Positions 1 through 5,289 of a stretch of 5,289 bases of DNA are shown in pieces. The notes under the pieces are model-generated. The model worked only from the letters and a program-made list of their open reading frames with translations. It was not told where the DNA came from and did not search any database. The first letter of the stretch is position 1, and the number at the start of each line of letters is the position of its first letter. Source of the DNA: Pseudomonadota bacterium (lineage in GTDB: Bacteria > Pseudomonadota > Alphaproteobacteria > Rhodobacterales > Rhodobacteraceae); the NCBI GenBank assembly GCA_021813645.1, contig JAKAJW010000238.1, positions 1 to 5,289 of the forward strand, read 5' to 3'. A program made the position numbers and the translations under genes.

Positions 1-996
1 CGCCTTCGCCCGCGCCAGCCCGGCCTCGACCTCGCCGCGGGCCACCAGGCCGCGGATCAGAACATTGTCCTGCCGTCCCGCCTGCACCGCCCGCGCGCCG
101 ACCGCCGCCGCCGGCGTGTCGATCCGCCGCTCCGGCCGCCAGTCGATCGGGAAATCGTCGAAGCTCAGCGCCGCCATCGCCCCGTCCGACCCGGCGACCA
201 GCGCCACCGCCTCGCCGCGGAACCGCACCTCGCCCTCGGCCAGCGCCGGCTGATCGGCGAAGGCCGGGATCACGCCGAACCGGTTGAGCCCCGGAATGTC
301 GGCCGCGGTGAAGGCCATCACCCCGCGCGCCGCCGCCCATTCCGACAGATCTCCGAAGCTGAACCGCGCCGCCCAATGCGGCGAGCGTACCGCCCGGACC
401 ACCAGCGCGCCCTCCGGCCAGCTATCGGCGCCGAAACTCTCCGCCCCGGTCACCTTGGCCCGCCCGTCCAGCCGCTCGACCCGCGCCCCGACCGCCGCGC
501 CAGCCTCCGGCACCACCGCCGCCGGCGCCGCGCCCAGCGCCAGCACAGCCGACACGATCGCCTGGTAGCCGGTGCAGCGGCACAACACGCCGGCCAGCGC
601 CCGCTCGACCGCGTCGCGGCTCGGCTGCGGCGTCTCCCGCAGCAGCGCGGCGGCCGACATCAGCATCCCCGGCGTGCAGGCGCCGCATTGCGCCGCGCCA
701 TGGGCCAGAAAGCTCGCCTGCAGCGCCGACAACAGCCCGTCCTCGGCGGCGAGCCCCTCGACCGTCTCGACCTTGCGGCCCGCCACCTGGGCCACCGGCG
801 TCAGGCAGGCGCAGACCGCCGCGCCATCGACCAGCACCGTGCAGGCGCCGCAATCGCCGGCGTCGCAACCGACCTTGGTGCCGGTCTGCCCCAGCTCCTC
901 GCGCAGCACCGAGGACAGCCGGCGCAGCGGATCGCCCGCCAGCGCCACCGCCCGGCCGTTCAGGCTGAATTCGATGAACTCCGCCCGCCGGTTCAT
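1..996 (-). CDS. Molybdenum hydroxylase, fused [2Fe-2S] and molybdopterin-binding subunit (partial, 3' end off the left edge)
   Basis: Only the first 332 residues are in the window. Residues about 5-80 form a plant-type ferredoxin domain with C44, C49, C52 and C64 (GCDAGDCGACTVLVDG) as ligands of one [2Fe-2S] cluster. Residues about 85-155 form the helical second-cluster domain, with C104/C107 in QCGACTPGM and C139/C141 in LCRCTGY. After a short Ala/Pro-rich linker (about 155-168), the typical start of the large subunit follows (RLDGRAKVTG at 175-184, VRSPH at 203-207) and leads into the a/b hammerhead domain. Small and large subunits are therefore one polypeptide, whereas many relatives encode them separately. 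The Moco pocket and catalytic Glu lie outside the window, so the substrate is unknown. The family hydroxylates N-heterocycles or aldehydes in the cytoplasm, passing electrons from Mo through the Fe-S clusters to FAD. The ATG overlaps the stop of the upstream FAD-subunit gene (ATGA), which implies one operon and translational coupling. The family call is secure; the precise enzyme is not. Confidence 0.93.
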   Translation of the reverse strand, partial: MNRRAEFIEFSLNGRAVALAGDPLRRLSSVLREELGQTGTKVGCDAGDCGACTVLVDGAAVCACLTPVAQVAGRKVETVEGLAAEDGLLSALQASFLAHGAAQCGACTPGMLMSAAALLRETPQPSRDAVERALAGVLCRCTGYQAIVSAVLALGAAPAAVVPEAGAAVGARVERLDGRAKVTGAESFGADSWPEGALVVRAVRSPHWAARFSFGDLSEWAAARGVMAFTAADIPGLNRFGVIPAFADQPALAEGEVRFRGEAVALVAGSDGAMAALSFDDFPIDWRPERRIDTPAAAVGARAVQAGRQDNVLIRGLVARGEVEAGLARAKA

Positions 997-1829
997 GCCG
1001 TCTCCCGGCACAGTTCGGCGACCATCCGGCGCAGCAGCACCCGGGCCGCCTCCAGCCGATAGCCCGCCTCGGCCCGCACGTCCGACAGCGGCGCCAGCGC
1101 CGGCTCGACCAGCGCCGCGGCGATCCGGCCGGCCGCCTCGGTCGCCGGCACGCCGATCAGCGCCGCCGCCTGCCGGTCCAGGCTGACCGCCACCGGCCCG
1201 CAGGCGCCCACCGCCAGCGCCGCCTCGGCCACCTTGCCGTCGCGCAGCGCGATCCGCGCCGCCACCATGACGATCGAGATCACCAGCGCGCCGCGCGCCC
1301 CGAGCTTGCGGAACGCCCCCCGCCCGGCCGGGTCCGGCACGATCACCGCGGTCAGGATCTCGCCCGGTTCCAGCGCCGTCTGCCGCGGCCCGCGCAGGAA
1401 AGCGGCCAGCGGAAGCCGCCGTCGGCCGCGCGTCGAGGCCAGTTCCACCTGCGCACCCAAGGTCAGCAGCGGCGGCACCCCGTCGGCCGCCGGCGAGGCG
1501 TTGCACAGATTGCCGCCGATCGTACCGGCATTCTGGATTTGCGCCGCGCCCACCTCGCGCGCCGCCGCCCGCAGCCCGTCGAAGGCCGGCGGCAACTGGG
1601 CCCGGGCGATCTCGGCCCAGCGCGCGGTCGCGCCGATGCGCCAGCCGTCGCCCTCGCGCAGGATGCCACGCAGCCCCCGCACCGCGGTCAGGTCGAGCAT
1701 CGGCCCGGACAACGCCGCCGTCTCGATCGCCGGAAAAAGATCGGTGCAGCCGGCCATCAGGCGCACACCTTCGCCGGCGGCGATCGCCACCGCGTCGTCA
1801 AGCGTCTGCGGCCGGAACAGCTCCGCCAA
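993..1829 (-). CDS. FAD-binding (medium) subunit of a xanthine dehydrogenase-family molybdenum hydroxylase
   Basis: This 278-residue protein has the usual length for the FAD subunit of CO dehydrogenase/xanthine dehydrogenase-type enzymes. The N-terminal FAD_binding_5 domain carries the pyrophosphate-loop motif AGCTDL (26-31; AGGTDL is commoner) and the diagnostic TIGGNLCNASPAADG (103-117). The C-terminal part from about residue 165 (FRKLGARGALVISIVMVAARI, then a VGACGPVAV stretch) matches the CO_deh_flav_C domain. There is no four-cysteine insert of the kind that carries the extra [4Fe-4S] cluster in 4-hydroxybenzoyl-CoA reductase. Its role is to take electrons from the [2Fe-2S] clusters of its partner, encoded directly downstream, and pass them to NAD+ or another acceptor. 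The start is TTG at 1829-1827: an in-frame TGA lies at 1859-1857 with no ATG between, the family N-terminus (MAELFRPQTLDDAVA) begins exactly here, and a GGAG lies 7 nt upstream. It is the first gene of the leftward operon. Confidence 0.94.
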   Translation of the reverse strand: MAELFRPQTLDDAVAIAAGEGVRLMAGCTDLFPAIETAALSGPMLDLTAVRGLRGILREGDGWRIGATARWAEIARAQLPPAFDGLRAAAREVGAAQIQNAGTIGGNLCNASPAADGVPPLLTLGAQVELASTRGRRRLPLAAFLRGPRQTALEPGEILTAVIVPDPAGRGAFRKLGARGALVISIVMVAARIALRDGKVAEAALAVGACGPVAVSLDRQAAALIGVPATEAAGRIAAALVEPALAPLSDVRAEAGYRLEAARVLLRRMVAELCRETA

Positions 1830-1832
1830 GGG

Positions 1833-1842
1833 CCCTCTCCCC
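1833..1842 (-). promoter_or_regulatory. Shine-Dalgarno site supporting the TTG start of the FAD subunit
   Basis: On the minus strand the sequence GGGGAGAGGG ends 3 nt before the TTG at 1829, placing its GGAG core 7 nt from the start codon. This purine-rich site decides the unusual TTG start. The ATG at 1860-1858 is in a different frame and cannot start this protein. Confidence 0.7.
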
Positions 1843-1857
1843 GGTGGTCGGAAAACT

Positions 1858-1873
1858 CATTCGTGAACGAACG
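1858..1873 (-). promoter_or_regulatory. Operator-like palindrome in front of the molybdenum hydroxylase operon (probable MarR site 1)
   Basis: Read on the minus strand this is CGTTCGTTCACGAATG. Six of eight symmetric base pairs match, including the perfect core TTCGT-GA-ACGAA on the plus strand. It lies just downstream of the predicted -10 (1880-1875) and is centred within a few bases of the predicted transcription start, a position where a bound repressor would block transcription. A second copy with 12 of 16 identical bases lies at the hyuA promoter. Binding by the MarR protein encoded next to it is inferred from position and symmetry. Confidence 0.6.
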
Positions 1874-1874
1874 G

Positions 1875-1904
1875 AGCCTGAGCCGCCGCCCCGCCCCCTG
1901 TCAA
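1875..1904 (-). promoter_or_regulatory. Predicted promoter of the leftward molybdenum hydroxylase operon
   Basis: The minus strand has a consensus -35, TTGACA (1904-1899), then an 18-bp GC-rich spacer and a weak -10, CAGGCT (1880-1875), which keeps only the conserved A and final T. Transcription would start near 1868, inside the palindrome at 1858-1873. The -35 is convincing and the -10 is poor, as is common in high-GC alphaproteobacteria. Confidence 0.45.
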
Positions 1905-1918
1905 CGTCCAAATGCGGC

Positions 1919-1947
1919 TTGCCTCCGGCCCATTCCGGCGAAATGAT
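1919..1947 (+). promoter_or_regulatory. Possible marR promoter, perhaps giving a leaderless transcript
   Basis: TTGCCT (1919-1924), a 17-bp spacer and AATGAT (1942-1947, 4 of 6 matches to TATAAT) form a plausible sigma70-type promoter. The start point would be about 1953-1955, at the A of the ATG at 1954, so the mRNA might have no leader. Consistent with this, no good Shine-Dalgarno precedes 1954. The motif is weak and the call is tentative. Confidence 0.3.
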
Positions 1948-1953
1948 CGGAAC

Positions 1954-2379
1954 ATGACGATAGAAGCGCCCGACGACTACCGATTGGACGCGCAGGTGGG
2001 TTTTCTGCTCAGAAAAGCAACCCAGCGCCATCTGGCGATCTTTGCCGCCTTGATGCCCGACCTGACCCCCCGGCAATTCGCCGCCCTGGCCAAGCTCTGC
2101 GAACTGGGCCCGACCTCGCAGAACGCGCTCGGCCGCGCCACCGCGATGGATATCGCCACGATCAAGGGCGTCGCCGACCGGCTGCGCGCCAAGGGCCTCG
2201 TCGCCGCGCTGCCCGACCCCGCCGACCGCCGCCGCCTGGTGCTGGCGCCGACCGAGGCCGGCCGCGCCAGCTATGCCGCCGCCCGCCCCGAGGCGCACCG
2301 GATCACCGCCGAGACGCTGGAGCCGCTGAGCCCGGACGAACGCATGACCTTCGTCGCCCTGCTCGCCCGTCTGGGATGA
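1954..2379 (+). CDS. MarR-family winged-helix transcriptional regulator
   Basis: This 141-residue protein has the normal MarR length. Residues 9-34 (YRLDAQVGFLLRKATQRHLAIFA) form the N-terminal dimerisation helix typical of the family. LTPRQFAALAKLCELG (37-52) precedes the helix-turn-helix, whose recognition helix is about 66-79 (DIATIKGVADRLRA). The wing carries the hallmark DPADRRRLVLAPTEAGR (88-104). C-terminal helices (about 105-140) complete the dimer interface. ATG 1954 is chosen because the family alignment starts a few residues later; an in-frame ATG at 1912 would add 14 residues with no ribosome site. MarR proteins usually repress nearby genes and release DNA on binding a phenolic or heterocyclic ligand. 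Here the gene lies between two catabolic operons that carry matching palindromes at their promoters, so it is the likely local repressor of both. The ligand, probably the pathway substrate or an intermediate, is not evident. No tryptophan is present, unlike urate-sensing HucR/UrtR proteins. Confidence 0.92.
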   Translation: MTIEAPDDYRLDAQVGFLLRKATQRHLAIFAALMPDLTPRQFAALAKLCELGPTSQNALGRATAMDIATIKGVADRLRAKGLVAALPDPADRRRLVLAPTEAGRASYAAARPEAHRITAETLEPLSPDERMTFVALLARLG

Positions 2380-2386
2380 GCCCGAC

Positions 2387-2417
2387 GCGGCCGCCCCGGC
2401 CGGGCCGCTGCTTTCTT
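2387..2417 (+). terminator. Possible intrinsic terminator after marR
   Basis: GCGGCC (2387-2392) and GGCCGC (2403-2408) form a 6-bp all-GC stem with a GC-rich 10-nt loop, followed by TGCTTTCTT (2409-2417). It starts 8 nt after the marR stop. The tail is only moderately T-rich, so termination may be partial, and the last bases overlap the -35 of the hyuA promoter. Confidence 0.4.
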
Positions 2418-2444
2418 GACGCGCCCGGCCGTCGCGGGCATCGT
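2416..2444 (+). promoter_or_regulatory. Predicted promoter of hyuAB
   Basis: A near-consensus -35, TTGACG (2416-2421), is followed by a 17-bp spacer and a weak -10, CATCGT (2439-2444), with the conserved A and final T. Transcription would start near 2451, giving a leader of about 24 nt before the hyuA ATG. The arrangement mirrors the predicted promoter of the hydroxylase operon: strong -35, weak -10, palindrome at the start point. Confidence 0.5.
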
Positions 2445-2457
2445 TTGCACACGAACG
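2442..2457 (+). promoter_or_regulatory. Operator-like palindrome in front of hyuAB (probable MarR site 2)
   Basis: CGTTTGCACACGAACG has five of eight symmetric pairs intact, including the outer four on each side (CGTT/AACG). It overlaps the end of the predicted -10 and is centred about 2 bp from the predicted start point. It matches the palindrome at 1858-1873 at 12 of 16 positions when both are read in the direction of transcription. This suggests that the same regulator, most simply the MarR protein encoded just upstream, binds both. Inference from sequence only. Confidence 0.55.
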
Positions 2458-2464
2458 GTTTCCC

Positions 2465-2469
2465 GGAGG
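2465..2469 (+). promoter_or_regulatory. Shine-Dalgarno site of hyuA
   Basis: GGAGG lies 5 nt before the ATG at 2475. It decides the start against an in-frame upstream ATG at 2376, which would add 33 residues unlike the family and would place the promoter and palindrome inside the coding region. Confidence 0.75.
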
Positions 2470-2474
2470 CAGGA

Positions 2475-4520
2475 ATGGCGCAGGGCCAAGTCGTCGGCGT
2501 CGATGTCGGCGGCACTTTCACCGACCTGATCCTGACCGATCCCGCCAGCGGCGCCGTCCGCCTCGCCAAGGTTCCGACCACGCCGGAAAACCAGGCCCAT
2601 GGCGTGCTCGCCGCGCTTTCGGCCGCCGGTGTCGACCTGCCGGCAACCGCGCTGATCGTGCATGGCACCACCACCACCACCAATGCCGTGCTGGAACGCA
2701 AGCTGGCCAAGACCGGCCTGATCACCACCCAGGGCTTCCGCGACATCCTCGAGCTCGGCCGCCGCACCCGGCCGCAGGCCTATGGCATGACCGGCAGCTT
2801 CACCCCGGTCATCCCGCGCAACCTGCGCCTGGAAGTCCCCGAGCGGATGGACGCCGGCGGCCAGCCGCTGATCCCGCTCGACGAAGCCGCCGTCGAAGCT
2901 GCCGGGCGCCGGCTGCTCGAGGCGGGCTGCGTCTCGGTCGTCGTCCATTTCCTGCACGCCTATGCCAACCCCGCGCACGAGCGGCGTGCGGCCGAGATAC
3001 TCGCCCGCATCTGGCCCAACGAGCACATCACCACCGGCCATTCCCTGCTCTCGGAAGGCCGCGAGTTCGAGCGCGGCGTGACCGCCGCCGTCAATGCCGC
3101 GGTCCAGCCGCTGCTGGAACGCTACCTCGCCCGGCTCACCGCCGAGCTGGAGAAAGGCGGCTACCGCGGCGAGGTGCTGGTGATGAACGGCAACGGCGGC
3201 ATGGTCTCCGCCCGCAGCGTTTCCCGCGAGGCGGCGAAAACGGTGATGTCCGGCCCCGCCTCCGGCGTGATGGCCGCCGCCCATACCGGCCGCCGCGCCG
3301 GGCTCGCCAACCTCATCACCTACGACATGGGCGGCACCTCGACCGATGTGGCGCTGATCCGCGGCGCCGAGCCGCCGGTCTCGAACGAGATCGAGGTGGA
3401 ATATGCCATGCCGATCCATGTGCCGATGGTCGACGTCCGCACGGTCGGCGCCGGCGGCGGCTCCATCGCCCGGGTCACCGCCGCCGGCCTTCTGGCGGTC
3501 GGCCCCGACAGCGCCGGCGCCCAGCCGGGGCCGATCTGCTACGGTCGCGGCGGGACGGAGCCGACGATCTCCGACGCGAACCTGCTGCTCGGCCGGCTCG
3601 ACCCGACCAAGTTCACCGCCGCCGACACCCCGCTCGACGCGGTGACCGGGGCCTTCGCCGAAAAGCTCGGCCGCCCCCTCGGCCTTTCCGCGATCGAGGC
3701 GGCCGAGGCGGTGATCCGCCTCGCCAATATCAAGATGGCCGGGGCGATCCGCATGGTCTCGGTCTCGCTCGGCGCCGACCCGCGCGATTTCACCCTCTTC
3801 GCCTTCGGCGGCGCCGGCCCGCTGCATGCCACCGCGCTGGCGCGCGAGCTCGGCATCCCCCGCGTGCTGATCCCGGCCCGGCCCGGCATCACCAACGCGC
3901 TCGGCTGCACCGTGGCCGACCTGCGGCAAGACTTCGTCCATACCCTCAACACCCCGCTCGACACGCTTGATATGGCGAAGCTTTCCGCCGCGCTCGCCGA
4001 CCAGGCCGCCGAGGGCACCAGGCTGATCGAGGCCGAACCGGTCGCCCTGACGGACCTGCGCCGCCTGCATTCGGTCGACATGCAATACCGCGGCCAGACC
4101 CATCTCCTGCGCGTCCCGCTCGACGGCCCCCAAATCAGCCGCGAAGACCTGCTCGCCCGGTTCGAAGAGGTCTATTACACCCGCTTCCGCATCCGCCTGC
4201 CCGGCGCCGCCGCCGCCGTGGTCAACGCCAACACCTCGGTCATCGGCCGCCGCGCGGCGCTCGACCTCGCGACCCTGATCGACCCGGCCCAGCGCCGCGC
4301 CACCCTGGCCGAGGCGCAGACCGGCCACCGCTCCGTCCGGTTCGACGGCGCCTGGCACGACACGCCGGTCTACTGGCGCGACCACCTGCCGGCCGATGCG
4401 CGCCTGACCGGCCCGGCGATCCTCGAACAGATGGACACCACCACCGTGATCGAGCCGGGCGACAGCGTCGCGACCGACGCCGACGGCAACATCCTCATCA
4501 CCCTGGGGGCCGCGCCATGA
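2475..4520 (+). CDS. hyuA: Hydantoinase/oxoprolinase family subunit A (ATP-binding, HyuA-like)
   Basis: This 681-residue protein has the usual length for stand-alone HyuA subunits. The N-terminal domain opens with the phosphate-1 motif GVDVGGTFTD (8-17) of the ASKHA ATPase fold and includes HGTTTTTNAV (63-72). The central domain has MSGPASG (258-264), the phosphate-2 motif YDMGGTSTDVAL (283-294), VGAGGGSIA (324-332) and the adenosine-site motif FAFGGAGPLHA (442-452). The C-terminal domain has MQYRGQTH (536-543) and GPAILEQMDTTT (646-657). The subunit phosphorylates its substrate with ATP; subunit B, encoded downstream, then completes hydrolysis or carboxylation. Family members include ATP-dependent N-methylhydantoinase, 5-oxoprolinase, caprolactamase, and acetone and acetophenone carboxylases; sequence alone does not choose between them. 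The molybdenum hydroxylase neighbour favours lactam or imide ring opening. The stop overlaps the hyuB start (ATGA). The symbol denotes family, not proven hydantoin activity. Confidence 0.95.
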   Translation: MAQGQVVGVDVGGTFTDLILTDPASGAVRLAKVPTTPENQAHGVLAALSAAGVDLPATALIVHGTTTTTNAVLERKLAKTGLITTQGFRDILELGRRTRPQAYGMTGSFTPVIPRNLRLEVPERMDAGGQPLIPLDEAAVEAAGRRLLEAGCVSVVVHFLHAYANPAHERRAAEILARIWPNEHITTGHSLLSEGREFERGVTAAVNAAVQPLLERYLARLTAELEKGGYRGEVLVMNGNGGMVSARSVSREAAKTVMSGPASGVMAAAHTGRRAGLANLITYDMGGTSTDVALIRGAEPPVSNEIEVEYAMPIHVPMVDVRTVGAGGGSIARVTAAGLLAVGPDSAGAQPGPICYGRGGTEPTISDANLLLGRLDPTKFTAADTPLDAVTGAFAEKLGRPLGLSAIEAAEAVIRLANIKMAGAIRMVSVSLGADPRDFTLFAFGGAGPLHATALARELGIPRVLIPARPGITNALGCTVADLRQDFVHTLNTPLDTLDMAKLSAALADQAAEGTRLIEAEPVALTDLRRLHSVDMQYRGQTHLLRVPLDGPQISREDLLARFEEVYYTRFRIRLPGAAAAVVNANTSVIGRRAALDLATLIDPAQRRATLAEAQTGHRSVRFDGAWHDTPVYWRDHLPADARLTGPAILEQMDTTTVIEPGDSVATDADGNILITLGAAP

Positions 4521-5289
4521 TCGACCCGATCACCCTTTCCGTCATCGAGGCCGGCCTGCAGCAGGTCTGCGACGAGATGGACCTCACCTTCTCCCGCGCC
4601 GCCTTCTCGCCGGTCATCGCCGAGGCCAACGACCGTTCCGACGGCATCTACAGCGCCGAGGACGGCTCGCTGATCGCCCAAGGCGCCGGCGGCCTGCCGG
4701 TCTTCGTCGGCACCATGCAATATTCCACCCGCACGCTGATCGAACGCATCGCCGCCGGCCTCACCCCGGCGCCCCGGCCAGGCGACATCTACGTCGTCAA
4801 CGATCCCTATCTCGGCGGCACCCATCTGATGGACGTGCGCTTCGCCAAGCCGTTCTATCGGCACGGCAAGCTCTTCTGCTGGCTGTCGAACACCGGCCAC
4901 TGGCCCGACACCGGCGGCGCCGTGCCCGGCGGCTTCTCCGCCTCCGCCACCTCGGTCGAGCAGGAGGGGCTGCGCCTGCCCCCGGTCCGCCTCTTCAAGG
5001 AGGGCGAGATGGATACGGAGATCTACGCCATCATCTGCTCCAACATCCGCGTCGCCTCCCAGCGGATCGGCGACGTGCAGGCCCAGGCCGCCGCGCTGAT
5101 GGTGGGCGAGGAGCGCCTGGCCGCGCTGATGGACCGCTACGGCGACGACACCGTCACCGAGGCCATCGCCGAACTGCGCCGCCGCGCCGCCACCCAGATG
5201 CGCGCCTTCATCGCCGAGATCCCCGAGGGCGCAAGCTTCGAAGACTGGATGAAGAGCCGCGTCGCGCGCGTCGCCGACCGGCCCTATGA
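4517..5289 (+). CDS. hyuB: Hydantoinase/oxoprolinase family subunit B (HyuB-like), partial, 3' end off the right edge
   Basis: 257 complete codons are visible of a protein normally about 500-600 residues long. The frame is still open at the window end; the last three bases read TGA but in another frame. The N-terminus MIDPITLSVIEAGLQQVCDE and the following MDLTFSRAAFSPVIAEANDRSDGIY are typical of HyuB. Conserved blocks follow: VVNDPYLGGTHLMDV (93-107), NTGHWPDTGGAVPGGFS (125-141), EGLRLPPVRLF (150-160) and SNIRVASQRIGDVQAQ. H103, D106 and H128 have the same spacing as the Mn ligands that I recall for the HyuB-like alpha subunit of acetone carboxylase (H150, D153, H175), so a metal site is likely. 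HyuB pairs with HyuA to act on the ATP-activated substrate. The 4-bp overlap with hyuA implies coupled translation and fixed stoichiometry. The substrate cannot be predicted. Confidence 0.94.
   Translation, partial: MIDPITLSVIEAGLQQVCDEMDLTFSRAAFSPVIAEANDRSDGIYSAEDGSLIAQGAGGLPVFVGTMQYSTRTLIERIAAGLTPAPRPGDIYVVNDPYLGGTHLMDVRFAKPFYRHGKLFCWLSNTGHWPDTGGAVPGGFSASATSVEQEGLRLPPVRLFKEGEMDTEIYAIICSNIRVASQRIGDVQAQAAALMVGEERLAALMDRYGDDTVTEAIAELRRRAATQMRAFIAEIPEGASFEDWMKSRVARVADRPY

Noticed and set aside
65..1946. Several plus-strand open frames across the hydroxylase operon.
   Set aside because: Their products are Arg/Ala/Pro/Ser-rich with no family motifs, and they lie opposite two well-supported minus-strand genes.
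2336..2342. A third ACGAACG half-site near the end of marR.
   Set aside because: The opposite arm is absent and the bases encode conserved-position residues D128, E129 and R130 of the MarR protein, so it is probably chance.
1954..2379. A urate-responsive HucR/PecS/UrtR-type regulator, which the xanthine dehydrogenase-like neighbour would suggest.
   Set aside because: The protein lacks the extra N-terminal helix and its tryptophan (there is no Trp at all) used for urate sensing in that group, so there is no support for a urate ligand.
2376..2474. An upstream in-frame start for hyuA at ATG 2376, overlapping the marR stop as ATGA.
   Set aside because: It looks like translational coupling, but the extra 33 residues are Arg/Pro-rich and unlike HyuA N-termini. 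The stretch contains a promoter, palindrome and hairpin, and the ATG at 2475 has GGAGG in front of it.
2667..2681. Five ACC codons in a row in hyuA as a possible slippage repeat.
   Set aside because: They encode the threonines of the conserved HGTTTTTN motif, and slippage by one unit would stay in frame. No sign of phase variation.
2271..4385. A very long open frame on the minus strand opposite hyuA.
   Set aside because: It is a product of GC-rich codon bias on the opposite strand: the translation is Gly/Arg/Ala/Asp-rich with no recognisable domain, whereas the plus strand has clear HyuA motifs along its whole length.
5287..5289. The terminal TGA as the stop of hyuB.
   Set aside because: It is out of frame with the ATG at 4517; the frame reads CCC TAT GA at the window edge, so the gene is simply cut off.

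Overview
This is GC-rich DNA (roughly 70% by eye) with strong G/C preference at third codon positions. It suggests an alphaproteobacterium or a similar high-GC proteobacterium, but no marker gene is present to fix the taxon. It looks like an accessory catabolic locus: two enzyme operons flank a MarR-family regulator gene.

Layout. On the minus strand, reading leftward from 1829, lie an FAD-binding subunit of a xanthine dehydrogenase-type molybdenum hydroxylase (1829-993) and, overlapping it by ATGA, a gene whose N-terminus is a two-cluster [2Fe-2S] domain fused to the start of the molybdopterin-binding subunit (996-1, running off the left edge). A divergent intergenic region (1830-1953) separates these from a plus-strand marR gene (1954-2379). 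A 95-bp gap follows, holding a possible terminator, a sigma70-like promoter and an operator-like palindrome. Then comes hyuA (2475-4520, ASKHA-type ATP-binding subunit of the hydantoinase/oxoprolinase/carboxylase family), overlapped by ATGA by hyuB (4517 to beyond the right edge).

How the parts may work together. Molybdenum hydroxylases insert water-derived oxygen at an electron-poor carbon, often next to a ring nitrogen, giving a lactam. HyuA/HyuB enzymes typically use ATP to open a lactam or imide ring, or in the carboxylase branch to activate and carboxylate a ketone. A hydroxylate-then-ring-open route for an N-heterocycle is the simplest reading, but the substrate cannot be read from the sequence.

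Main observation. A related 16-bp imperfect palindrome, CGTTYGYWCACGAAYG when read in the direction of each target operon, sits at the predicted transcription start of both the hydroxylase operon (1858-1873) and the hyuAB operon (2442-2457). The copies match at 12 of 16 positions. Each lies at or just past a plausible -10 and downstream of a TTGACA/TTGACG -35 box. This suggests that the MarR protein encoded between them represses both operons as one regulon and that the two enzymes serve one pathway.
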